A stretch of 45,983 nucleotides of DNA, from assembly GCA_013001465.1 (NCBI GenBank), contig JABDMM010000148.1:1-45983 (forward strand), in the 5' to 3' direction. The stretch is from Chitinophagales bacterium (GTDB lineage Bacteria; Bacteroidota; Bacteroidia; Chitinophagales; JABDMM01). The notes beneath the pieces are model-generated. The model saw only the letters and a program-made list of their open reading frames with translations, searched no databases and was not told the DNA's origin. Shown one piece after another: positions 8,554-16,643 of this stretch (within the stretch, counting starts at the first letter, position 1; the number at the start of each line of letters is the position of its first letter). The position numbers and the translations under genes are program-made.

Positions 8554-9374
8554 AGCGCATTCACCTGATCTTCCCAGAGGTGGATTTTCTCAAGCTTCAG
8601 CGGACCTTGGTAGAACAAGGAGGCAGTATTTGCAAAAGACTCTGTAAGATCAGAAACATAAAAGTGGTCTTGATCCTGGCGTACATCTGTAAGCATATCA
8701 AGCTCCGTGAGTTTCTTCTTTACATGCTCTGCAACATGCTTTGTTGAATCGTAGATCGATATGTGATCTCCGTAAAGATTGATAATGTCCTGTTTTATCA
8801 TTGGATAATGAGTACAAGCCAAAATAAATCCATTCAGATTCTCAAAGTTCGCTTTTTCCAGGTATCGATCTACGACCATTCTGCTTATCTCACAATTAAA
8901 AAAGCCCTCTTCGATCATTTGGGCAAGGAGAGGTGTTGCAAAAGATTTGATCTGTAGATCTTTATTTTGCTCTTTCAATTTGATCTCGTAGACGTTACTT
9001 TTAATTGTTTGCTTTGTACCAATGATACCAATTCGATCGATCGAATTGTCTGAAGTCACCGCTTCGACGATCGGGTCAACGACATTGAATACTTCAGCTT
9101 TGTCGCCGAATTCATCTAAGACAGTCTGAAATGCGAGGCTTGAAGCAGTATTACAAGCGATAATGATCGCTTTGCAATCTTGTTCTATAAGGAAAGCAGA
9201 TATTTTTTTTGAGAAATAGCGAATGGCTTCTTCGGATTTTTCGCCGTAAGGCATATGTTCCGTATCGCCGAAGTAAATGATCTGTTCATCCGGCATCAGC
9301 TTTGAAATAGCACTTGCTACTGTTAAGCCTCCAATACCGGAATCAAAGATACCTATGGCTTTCCTGTTAGCCAC
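8550..9374 (-). CDS. murI: Glutamate racemase
   Basis: This 274-residue enzyme interconverts L- and D-glutamate to supply D-Glu for peptidoglycan. Both catalytic cysteines are present: C74 in ACNTASS and C187 in ACTHYP (usually GCTHYP in the family). The substrate loop GIFDSGIGGLT with D11-S12 is intact. The start is GTG at 9374; the next in-frame ATG (residue 27) would remove the DSG loop, so GTG is required. It is the last gene of the leftward envelope run and begins 4 nt after the upstream ompH-like gene, so it is almost certainly cotranscribed. Confidence 0.95.
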   Translation of the reverse strand: MANRKAIGIFDSGIGGLTVASAISKLMPDEQIIYFGDTEHMPYGEKSEEAIRYFSKKISAFLIEQDCKAIIIACNTASSLAFQTVLDEFGDKAEVFNVVDPIVEAVTSDNSIDRIGIIGTKQTIKSNVYEIKLKEQNKDLQIKSFATPLLAQMIEEGFFNCEISRMVVDRYLEKANFENLNGFILACTHYPMIKQDIINLYGDHISIYDSTKHVAEHVKKKLTELDMLTDVRQDQDHFYVSDLTESFANTASLFYQGPLKLEKIHLWEDQVNAL

Positions 9375-9378
9375 TGAA

Positions 9379-9879
9379 TTATATACCCAGCTTTGTTTTT
9401 ACTAAAGCTGTGATATCGTCACTTGGAGGATAATGGATCAATGCACCAGTTGAAGTATCGAAAACATAGGTATATCCTTTTTCTTTCGCAACATCCTGAA
9501 TTGCTTTCTTAGCTTGGTCGATGATAGGCACCGTAAGCTCATCCTTTTTATTCATCAATTCTTCCTGAGCTTTATATTCAAACTCCTGAATTCTCATGCC
9601 TTTGGACTGAAGATCTGCAAGCTTGGTTTCATAAATAGCTTTTTGCAGATTTCCACCATTCTGTACAAGATCTTGCTCAAGTGCTTCATATTCTGTAACC
9701 ATACTTTCAAGAGCCGCGTCATACTCTGCTTTCATCTTTTCCAACTGGCCTTGCATCGCTTTCGTTGCCGGCATAGCAAAAAGGATCTCCTGAGAATTTA
9801 CGTGACCCATTTTCTGTGCTGAAAGCGGCGTATAGGCCATCAATCCTAACACACATATTGCAAATATTACTTTTTTCAT
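9379..9879 (-). CDS. OmpH/Skp family periplasmic chaperone (copy 1)
   Basis: This 166-residue protein has a Sec signal peptide (residues 1-21, cleavage near LSAQ), then the Skp/OmpH pattern: a short beta strand KMGHVNSQEIL, a long coiled-coil hairpin (about 37-110) and a closing strand with YTYVFDTS. Skp-type trimers hold unfolded outer-membrane proteins for the BAM complex. The gene is the second of two adjacent ompH-like genes directly downstream of bamA, a common Bacteroidota arrangement. It starts with ATG at 9879, 32 nt after the previous gene. Confidence 0.88.
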   Translation of the reverse strand: MKKVIFAICVLGLMAYTPLSAQKMGHVNSQEILFAMPATKAMQGQLEKMKAEYDAALESMVTEYEALEQDLVQNGGNLQKAIYETKLADLQSKGMRIQEFEYKAQEELMNKKDELTVPIIDQAKKAIQDVAKEKGYTYVFDTSTGALIHYPPSDDITALVKTKLGI

Positions 9880-9911
9880 TATCGATTTTTTAAAGTTTAA
9901 GTTTTTTGAGT

Positions 9912-10421
9912 TTAGTAACCTAGTGCATCGATAATATCGTCGCTTTTATCGTATCTGTCACTGGCAAACAGCATGGATACTCCGCTGGATTTATCGAATA
10001 TAAAATCATAGCCTTTAGAAGTGGCTAATTTCTGTATTTGTTCATAAATGTCGTCCTGGATCGGTTTGATCAACTCTTGCCGTTTCTTAAATAGCTCTCC
10101 ATCCGGACCAAATTTCGCTTTCTGATACTCCTTTACATCCCTTTCTTTCTTTTCTATTTCATTAATTCTCTGCTGCTTCATTTGATCTGTAAGCAGAACC
10201 TGCTCCGCCTGGAAAGTTCTATACATCTTATCGATCTCCTGCAATCGCTTCTCAATTTCTTTTCTCCACTCATCAGCGACAGCATCGAGACTATTTTGTG
10301 CCTCCTGATATGCAGGTATTTTGCTGAGAATGTACTCAGTATCTACATAAGCAAAGCGCTGGCCATAGCTAAAAGAAAATGTGGTTAAAATCAGTGCAAG
10401 TGTTACAAATATTCTTCTCAT
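9912..10421 (-). CDS. OmpH/Skp family periplasmic chaperone (copy 2)
   Basis: This is a 169-residue Skp-like chaperone. The signal peptide MRRIFVTLALILTTFSF with cleavage near YGQ is followed by the strand FAYVDTEYIL, a charged coiled-coil tentacle (about 45-130) and a C-terminal YDFIFDKSSG strand. An in-frame start at 10478 exists but would overlap the bamA stop by 41 nt and put 19 non-signal residues ahead of the signal peptide, so I chose the ATG at 10421. The spacing of 16 nt to bamA fits translation from the same transcript. It is a distant paralog of the neighbouring copy; the two may handle different clients, which the sequence cannot show. Confidence 0.88.
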   Translation of the reverse strand: MRRIFVTLALILTTFSFSYGQRFAYVDTEYILSKIPAYQEAQNSLDAVADEWRKEIEKRLQEIDKMYRTFQAEQVLLTDQMKQQRINEIEKKERDVKEYQKAKFGPDGELFKKRQELIKPIQDDIYEQIQKLATSKGYDFIFDKSSGVSMLFASDRYDKSDDIIDALGY

Positions 10422-10437
10422 TACAATTTTTTTGAAA

Positions 10438-13071
10438 TTAATCGGGTTCGACCCCCAAAACAATAGAAAATTTTCCATACTTGAAGATATTACTTCCGGA
10501 AACTTCTACATCTGCTTTATCAAAACCTATGCCATAATCAAATCCGAGAAGACCAAACATCGGTAAGAAAACTCTCAAACCGAATCCAAATGAGCGTTGT
10601 AGATCAAATGGGTTATATTCCTTAAAACTGTTATAGAAGTTTCCACCTTCCGCAAATACTAGTCCGAATATCGTAGCTGAAGGATTTGTCGAGAATGGAT
10701 ATCTCAACTCCATGGTGAATTTGTTAAATATTGGTGAACCGTCGTCTGGTGTGATTTCCTCATATCCTCTTAGTGCAATGATATCTCGTCCAACGAGGAA
10801 GTTCACATTGTTTGAAAGGCCGTCTCCACCCAGAGAGAATCTCTCGAATGGTGATAATCCTATATCCTTATTATATATGCCGAGGAATCCAAGCTTAGCT
10901 GCTGTTCTGAAGACTAACTTACCAACCAATGGAGTATACCATTCGGCATCAAATCTCCACTTGTGGTACTCGAGCCATCTGAATCGGATCTCATCTGCGA
11001 GTTCCGGATCGGAATAGTCGAGTGATTTTCTAGCATTAAATATAGCGGAATACGGAGGTGTGAACCTGGCTGTAAGGCTGAAAGAAGAACCACGGCTTGG
11101 GAAAAGTGGTTGATCGATCGAATTTCTGGCAAGTGTAAATCCAAGACTGATGTTGTTGGATCTTCCGTCGGAAAAGTTAAATCTCCTATCAGGAAAGTCG
11201 TTCAATACAAAAGTTTCGATCACTAAACTCGGTTGGATCGTAAAGAAGTCATCAGGCCACTTTAATCTTGTCCCTAAAGCAAGCGTTAATCTTGTTGTCT
11301 TTAATGATCCTATGATATCATTATTTGTAAAATCGAGTTCGTTAAGTCTGGATCTAACAAAGCCTACCGTAAAAGCATTTGGTTTCTTTCCACCTAACCA
11401 GGGTTCGGTAAAAGAAAAGTTGTAGGACTGGTATTGTTTACCGCTGGATTGGATCCTAAGCGAAAGTCTTTGTCCATCTCCTGTTGGAAGTGGTCTCCAA
11501 GCCCCTTTTTTGAAAATGTTGCTGAGAGAAAAATTCGTAAAAGATAAACCTAATGTTCCCACAACACCGTTTCCTCTTCCACCCCAACCTGCAGATAACT
11601 CCAACTGATCTGAGGGTTTTTCTACAACTTTGAATATGATATCTACCGTTCCTTTTTCTGGGTTTGGCATCGGTACTACTTCGATCTGCTCAGGGTCGAA
11701 ATAACCCATATTTGCGATCTCACGCTGAGATCTGATCAGATCCGAGCGACTGAATTTTGCCCCCGGTAAAACCCGGAGTTCTCTTCTAATGACATGCTCA
11801 TTAGTCTTTGTATTACCACTGATCAATACCTTATCGATAGTAGCTTGAGGTCCTTCGCTAATTCTAATCTCTAAGTCAATAGAGTCTCTCCCTGCAAGCT
11901 GCTCAACCGGATTTATACTGAAGAACAAATAACCATCATCCATGTAAAGAGAACTTACATCCCAGCCAGACTGACTCATATAAAGCTTCTCCTCCAATAA
12001 TGACCGATTATAAATATCTCCTTTCTTTATGTTCAATATTTTACTCAATGTCGAATCGACATACTTTGTATTTCCGGACCAAGTGATATGTCGGAAATAA
12101 TATGGATAACCTTCCTCAACCTTAATGAAAACATCCATGGAAGTCTTGCCGGTGATATCGATCGAATCCTTTAATATTTTTGAATCCCTATATCCTAGTG
12201 TATTATAGTAATCGATAACAAATTGCTTATCGGTTTGGAACTTGTCACGATCGAATTTGGCAGATTTGAATATATTGAGATTGACATAATCCTGAGCATA
12301 ATCCTGGGCTCTGCTGATAGAGATGTCCGACAGCGATTCCATCAGGTCATTATATTTCTTCTTTTTCTTTTTGCTATTGCGGATCAAACCCGGCAAATCC
12401 AGTTTAACCTTTTCGTGAGTTCCTTTTAATTGCTTTTTTAATTTTCTATCACTCACTGCCTCATTGCCCAGAAAAATAATGTTGTCTATTTTGACTTTCT
12501 CTCCCCTTTCAATATCGATAAATACGACAACCTGGTTATCGAAAATCGTATCATCGACTGCCGTGATCGTAACGTCTGTGTTGAAGTATCCTTTTTCAGC
12601 ATAAAAGCTTTTGATCTTTTTAATGCTACCCATTTTGATATTCTGAGTAAAAATAGATCCTGAGCGAAGATTTAGTTTACCGCGAATCGCTTCTGTTTCT
12701 GATTTTTTGATCCCGGTGATCTTGTATTTTGTGAGACGCGGACGTTCTTCGATCTTGTAAACAAGATATACCTTATCACCTTCAAACTTCTGAGCATATA
12801 TTTCAAGATCTGAAAGCAGATTTTGACTCCATAATTTTTTAATAGCGTTTTGAATATCTTCTCCAGGAACAAATATTTTCTGTCCTTTATAAAGACCGGA
12901 AAAGGAGATCAAGGTTTTGCCATCGAGATACTTACTACCCTCAACCGTGATATCTGCGATCTCATATTCTTTTGGGTTGGCGTAATCTGCGGCGGAATTA
13001 ACCTGTGCTGTAATGTCTGAAAAGACAGATGTGAAAAGTATTATAAAAGACAGATAAATAAATCTGATCAT
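10438..13071 (-). CDS. bamA: Outer membrane protein assembly factor BamA
   Basis: This 877-residue protein is the central BAM insertase. A signal peptide (1-22, ending DITAQ) is followed by periplasmic POTRA repeats, seen as recurring 'I..I.GN......L.......G' units (for example ITWSGNTKYVDSTLSKILNIKKGDIYN and VLISGNTKTNEHVIRREL). The C-terminal half is the bacterial surface antigen beta barrel, with a VGRDIIALRGYEE segment (the RGY/VRGF motif of the lid loop) and a final strand. A lysine-rich stretch (KKKKKKY) interrupts the early POTRA region, a feature common in Bacteroidota homologs. It lies 8 nt downstream of uppS and is followed by the two ompH-like genes. Confidence 0.95.
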   Translation of the reverse strand: MIRFIYLSFIILFTSVFSDITAQVNSAADYANPKEYEIADITVEGSKYLDGKTLISFSGLYKGQKIFVPGEDIQNAIKKLWSQNLLSDLEIYAQKFEGDKVYLVYKIEERPRLTKYKITGIKKSETEAIRGKLNLRSGSIFTQNIKMGSIKKIKSFYAEKGYFNTDVTITAVDDTIFDNQVVVFIDIERGEKVKIDNIIFLGNEAVSDRKLKKQLKGTHEKVKLDLPGLIRNSKKKKKKYNDLMESLSDISISRAQDYAQDYVNLNIFKSAKFDRDKFQTDKQFVIDYYNTLGYRDSKILKDSIDITGKTSMDVFIKVEEGYPYYFRHITWSGNTKYVDSTLSKILNIKKGDIYNRSLLEEKLYMSQSGWDVSSLYMDDGYLFFSINPVEQLAGRDSIDLEIRISEGPQATIDKVLISGNTKTNEHVIRRELRVLPGAKFSRSDLIRSQREIANMGYFDPEQIEVVPMPNPEKGTVDIIFKVVEKPSDQLELSAGWGGRGNGVVGTLGLSFTNFSLSNIFKKGAWRPLPTGDGQRLSLRIQSSGKQYQSYNFSFTEPWLGGKKPNAFTVGFVRSRLNELDFTNNDIIGSLKTTRLTLALGTRLKWPDDFFTIQPSLVIETFVLNDFPDRRFNFSDGRSNNISLGFTLARNSIDQPLFPSRGSSFSLTARFTPPYSAIFNARKSLDYSDPELADEIRFRWLEYHKWRFDAEWYTPLVGKLVFRTAAKLGFLGIYNKDIGLSPFERFSLGGDGLSNNVNFLVGRDIIALRGYEEITPDDGSPIFNKFTMELRYPFSTNPSATIFGLVFAEGGNFYNSFKEYNPFDLQRSFGFGLRVFLPMFGLLGFDYGIGFDKADVEVSGSNIFKYGKFSIVLGVEPD

Positions 13072-13079
13072 AGGTTATT

Positions 13080-13841
13080 TTAAATTTTACTAAACGTTTT
13101 CTTCAGCTGATCACTTGTTTTACCAAATCTCCGTTCACGCCCTTGATAATCAATAATTGCCTGATATAACTGTTCCTTCCTAAATTCAGGCCACAACGTA
13201 TCCGTAAAATAAAGTTCTGTGTATGCAGACTGCCACAACAGATAATTGCTCATTCTGTATTCACCACTGGTCCTGATCAATAATTCCGGATCGGGGATAT
13301 CTTTAGTATACAAGTGTTTATCGATCGTTTCGTTGCTTATTTTATCAAGATCAAGTTCACCGGTGCGGACCTTTTCAGCAATCGATTTAACCGCATCTGT
13401 AATTTCACTCCTTCCACTATAACTTAACGCAAGAATCAGGTCCATCCTTGTGTTTCCTTTTGTCACTTTTTGAGCTTCGATCAATTCTCGATAACATTTT
13501 TCCGGCAGAGCTTCAATTTGACCGATGGTTTTTAGGCGGATACCATTTTTCATCAGCGTCTTTGTTTCGTTCCTGATAGTACGCAACAGAAGTTCCATCA
13601 GTGCTGAGATTTCAAGTTCGGGTCTGTTCCAGTTTTCTGTAGAAAATGTGTAAAGCGTTAAATACTTGATACCTAATTCTGCAGCACCTTCAGAAATCTC
13701 TCGAACAGAAGCGACACCCTCTTTGTGACCAAAAATTCTCGGTCTTTTCTTTTTGGAAGCCCATCTCCCATTGCCATCCATAATGATAGCGACATGCTCT
13801 GGGATCTGATCTTTATTGATATGTGATAATAACTCGGACAA
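13080..13841 (-). CDS. uppS: Isoprenyl transferase (undecaprenyl diphosphate synthase)
   Basis: This 253-residue cis-prenyltransferase extends farnesyl diphosphate with isopentenyl units to make the C55 lipid carrier for peptidoglycan and surface polysaccharides. The active-site motif MDGNGRWA is at 21-28 with catalytic D22. The C-terminal RTSGEYRMSNYLLWQSAYTE block binds the second diphosphate. The start codon is TTG at 13841: an in-frame stop lies 9 nt upstream and the first ATG (M21) would start at the catalytic motif, so a non-ATG start is forced. The N-terminal 20 residues read like a normal family N-terminus. The gene is 8 nt from bamA. Confidence 0.94.
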   Translation of the reverse strand: MSELLSHINKDQIPEHVAIIMDGNGRWASKKKRPRIFGHKEGVASVREISEGAAELGIKYLTLYTFSTENWNRPELEISALMELLLRTIRNETKTLMKNGIRLKTIGQIEALPEKCYRELIEAQKVTKGNTRMDLILALSYSGRSEITDAVKSIAEKVRTGELDLDKISNETIDKHLYTKDIPDPELLIRTSGEYRMSNYLLWQSAYTELYFTDTLWPEFRKEQLYQAIIDYQGRERRFGKTSDQLKKTFSKI

Positions 13842-13858
13842 TAGGGATTGTTAATTCG

Positions 13859-13866
13859 CAAAAATA
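13859..13866 (-). promoter_or_regulatory. Candidate -7 box (TATTTTTG) upstream of uppS
   Basis: The minus strand reads TATTTTTG, matching TAnnTTTG, ending 17 nt before the TTG start of uppS. The distance is the same as for the carB box. It lies in the 38-nt gap after the DUF6089 gene, so it may be an internal promoter. There is no visible -33 element. Confidence 0.3.
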
Positions 13867-13879
13867 AGCAAATAGAACG

Positions 13880-14704
13880 TTATAGGCCTTTGGGTTTTGG
13901 ACATTTATCCTGCATAAATGTGTATGAAATCGATATGCCCCCAAAAAAGTAATCATCATTCTTGTTGGGATTGCCACGTTGGTACCCTGCTTCCCCTATT
14001 TTATCAACGGATGGATCCGATAACTCATATGCTACACTACCTTCTCCACCGGGCAATGAAAGCGGACTTACATAAGTTGTGCTAACATCATCAAGATAAT
14101 CTGTAAACGTTTTTCTTGTTCCGAATATTAAACCGATAGCAAAGTTGTAGGAGAAACTGTATTTCAAACCTCCACCAATTGGTATAGCAAAACTAATAAG
14201 CCTGTACTTTTCTCGTCCGGTATAGTTTGGATCATTCTGACCTTCTGTTCCTAATGGTTGAAGTTCATACCATTCTCCTTCATAGAGTGCTTTCGGGTTG
14301 AAATAAAATACTGAAAGACCTGCGAATATATATGGTGTGAAGAACTTTGTCTGACTAGATTGTTCATAGGCGAAAAAATTAAACTCTAACTGGCTGCCTA
14401 ATTCGAACACATTTGATTTAAAATGGAGATTCCGCTGAATGCGATGTGGGTCTGTGGTCTTTGACTCATCGAAAGACACTATCCCAAAAGCGACACCATG
14501 CTTCAGAGCGAATCTATTGCTGAGAATATTTCGCACAAACAGTCCTCCACCGGGACCTACAAACTGGAATGAAGTTTTGGTATTAATGTCACCAAAATAA
14601 TTTGCCACTCCACCCCATACCCCTATCTCAAGATTTTGGGCATAAATATTTGATAAACACAATGTTAATGTTAAAGAAAGTAGAATTGATCTCAGTATCC
14701 GCAT
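13880..14704 (-). CDS. DUF6089 family outer-membrane-type protein (copy 1)
   Basis: This 274-residue protein has a signal peptide (1-22, cleavage near IYAQ). The rest is rich in alternating beta strands with aromatic girdles, consistent with a small outer-membrane beta barrel. The DUF6089 hallmarks are present: an N-terminal GVWGGVANYFGDIN, an internal PLGTEGQ, and TFTDYLDDVSTTYVS toward the end. The function of the family is unknown. It is typically linked to uppS-bamA in Bacteroidota, which suggests a part in outer-membrane biogenesis. It shares the internal and C-terminal motifs with the neighbouring gene at 14794, so the two are tandem paralogs. Confidence 0.85.
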   Translation of the reverse strand: MRILRSILLSLTLTLCLSNIYAQNLEIGVWGGVANYFGDINTKTSFQFVGPGGGLFVRNILSNRFALKHGVAFGIVSFDESKTTDPHRIQRNLHFKSNVFELGSQLEFNFFAYEQSSQTKFFTPYIFAGLSVFYFNPKALYEGEWYELQPLGTEGQNDPNYTGREKYRLISFAIPIGGGLKYSFSYNFAIGLIFGTRKTFTDYLDDVSTTYVSPLSLPGGEGSVAYELSDPSVDKIGEAGYQRGNPNKNDDYFFGGISISYTFMQDKCPKPKGL

Positions 14705-14712
14705 ATAGAAGC

Positions 14713-14720
14713 CAAAATTA
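14713..14720 (-). promoter_or_regulatory. Candidate -7 box (TAATTTTG) upstream of DUF6089 copy 1
   Basis: The minus strand reads TAATTTTG, matching TAnnTTTG, 8 nt before the ATG at 14704. If used, the mRNA would have almost no leader. It lies in the 89-nt gap between the two DUF6089 genes. Confidence 0.3.
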
Positions 14721-14793
14721 GGAAAAAGCCTCTTTAAAACGGACTGTTTGCGGAATTGTTGTTAGACTTTAAAAGTCAATTTAGAAGTACTAA

Positions 14794-15702
14794 TTACCAT
14801 GCCGGGCATCGGATAGAATTAAACGCATCCATCGAAATAGAAAGGTTTAGTCCTATATACATATATCTGTCCAGATTATCAGAATTACCTCGTTCAGCAC
14901 CCGGTTGAGAGTATGCTGCTGAAATACCATCTGGATCTACTTCTACGGACCTGTTCGATAAAGCATAGATCATATCTGCTTCTTCGGATAAGTAAAATGT
15001 ATTGAAATCATCGTAACTCACATATTGTCTGCTAACATCATCGATATAATCGGTAAAAGTAAATTTATAAGCGATCTCCATACCCATTGAAACTACCGGG
15101 CTTATATTGTACTTCAAACCTAAAGTCACAGGGATAATAGCTGTAAGTTTACTATAGTTGGCATCAAATCTTGCATTATCCATTCCTTGACCCTCAGTTC
15201 CAAGTGGTTGTAAATCAACCCATCTCCCTTGATATTTTGCCCTTGGATTGAAATGAAGTAAACCGAGACCAGCTCCTACATATGGTGAGAATCGATAGGA
15301 CCTGGTTGCTGGTTGAAATCCGGTCATATTAAATTCTACACCAACTGTAAATTCATAAATATTTGACTTAAAATGTATATTTCTGTATGACCTCTGCCAG
15401 CTATCACTTCCATACTCTCCTGCCGCAACCAATCGATCATCTCCTGCGAGCTGACCGATATTAAAACTTGTTTTCATATTAACATATTGGTTGAAATACA
15501 ATCTGTGATAAACGCCATAAGCGAAATTCCAGGTATCAAACTGCATCCTGTTAACGACAGGAACTTTCGTCTTATTAAAACCAGATACATCTCCAAGGAA
15601 AAAAGATCTGGAAAAATGGATTCCAAGCTCCTGACCTTGTTGCCCATTGACTAAACTTACTGAAAGTGTAGTAAGGCAAATTAACAGCATAAACCTCTTC
15701 AT
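14794..15702 (-). CDS. DUF6089 family outer-membrane-type protein (copy 2)
   Basis: This 302-residue protein has a signal peptide (1-20, cleavage near VNGQ) and a beta-barrel-like body. It shares with its neighbour the motifs YRNIHFKSNIYEF, PLGTEGQ and FTDYIDDVSRQYVS, which identifies it as a second DUF6089 member. The role is unknown; a surface or outer-membrane location is inferred from the signal peptide and strand pattern. It is 53 nt downstream of nadK and 89 nt upstream of copy 1. The two copies differ clearly in sequence, so the duplication is old. Confidence 0.84.
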   Translation of the reverse strand: MKRFMLLICLTTLSVSLVNGQQGQELGIHFSRSFFLGDVSGFNKTKVPVVNRMQFDTWNFAYGVYHRLYFNQYVNMKTSFNIGQLAGDDRLVAAGEYGSDSWQRSYRNIHFKSNIYEFTVGVEFNMTGFQPATRSYRFSPYVGAGLGLLHFNPRAKYQGRWVDLQPLGTEGQGMDNARFDANYSKLTAIIPVTLGLKYNISPVVSMGMEIAYKFTFTDYIDDVSRQYVSYDDFNTFYLSEEADMIYALSNRSVEVDPDGISAAYSQPGAERGNSDNLDRYMYIGLNLSISMDAFNSIRCPAW

Positions 15703-15755
15703 ACTATTAAATACGATATTATTTCGTATATGTTTTACACTTAATATAAATAAAA

Positions 15756-16637
15756 CTAATTACGCTGATCTTGTCCCCACATGAGTTTATCACGAATAGC
15801 ATTTAGGAAACTGGCATCATTGAGTCTCAATAGGTTAGCTGTAAAAGAAGCTTTTTTGACCGCGATCTGATATGAGCTATCGATCACCTCTTTTCTTGAA
15901 TCCAATGTAGCGTAAAAGCTGTCGTTCCTACCCTCAACTTCGAAAGAAATGACAACATCATCAGGAACTACAATTGGTCTCACATACAAATTGTGTGGTG
16001 CAACCGGAGTGACAACAAAATTATTGCAATTAGGATAAATAATAGGACCGTTACAGCTCAATGAGTATCCAGTGGAGCCGGTCGGTGTTGCAATGATGAC
16101 GCCATCTGCCCAGTAAGTGTTTAGCAGTTCACCATTTATAAATGTATGAACTGTTATCATTGTAAAAGTATCCTTCCGTTGAATGGTGAATTCATTCATT
16201 GCATAAGGAGTTGATTTAAAAATCTCTTTATTGCACGTGAGCGAGAGAAGGCTCTTTTTTTCAATGACATAGTTACCTTTAAGAATAGCTTGCATAGCAA
16301 GATCAAGTTCATCTGTGGTAATTGATGAAAGGAAACCTAGTCTTCCGAGATTGATCCCTAAAATTGGGATGCCGCTGTCATTCACAAATTCTAATGTATG
16401 CAGGAGTGTACCATCACCTCCCAGGCTAAATATATAGTCGACATCCTTTCTAATTTCCATGTGAGTGTTGAACACCTCCGGGTCATGGGTGATTAATGCA
16501 TTGTGATCCTTGAAGTGCTTATAGAATGGTTCATAAAGAGTGTAATCTATATTGAGATCTTCAAGTTTACCCAATAAGTTAATGAGGAAGTTCAACACTT
16601 TTTCATTCGAAGATCTTCCGTAAACAGCAACTTTCAT
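15756..16637 (-). CDS. nadK: NAD kinase
   Basis: This 293-residue cytoplasmic enzyme phosphorylates NAD to NADP. The diagnostic GGDGTLL motif is at 73-79 with catalytic D75, and the nucleotide-binding segment ATPTGSTGYSLSCNGPI follows in the second half. The length is typical of bacterial NadK. It starts with ATG at 16637, 6 nt after the POTRA-barrel gene, so it is cotranscribed. In Bacteroidota nadK regularly sits between a CBS-domain gene and DUF6089-uppS-bamA, as here. Confidence 0.95.
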   Translation of the reverse strand: MKVAVYGRSSNEKVLNFLINLLGKLEDLNIDYTLYEPFYKHFKDHNALITHDPEVFNTHMEIRKDVDYIFSLGGDGTLLHTLEFVNDSGIPILGINLGRLGFLSSITTDELDLAMQAILKGNYVIEKKSLLSLTCNKEIFKSTPYAMNEFTIQRKDTFTMITVHTFINGELLNTYWADGVIIATPTGSTGYSLSCNGPIIYPNCNNFVVTPVAPHNLYVRPIVVPDDVVISFEVEGRNDSFYATLDSRKEVIDSSYQIAVKKASFTANLLRLNDASFLNAIRDKLMWGQDQRN

Positions 16638-16643
16638 GTATAG

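Noticed and set aside
13673-13861. Alternative frame over the uppS start
   Set aside because: It overlaps the conserved uppS N-terminus in another frame and encodes no recognisable protein.
15711-15729. ATACGA/TCGTAT inverted repeat between nadK and DUF6089 copy 2
   Set aside because: Six-base arms in AT-rich DNA, no T run and no promoter box nearby; too weak to call an operator.
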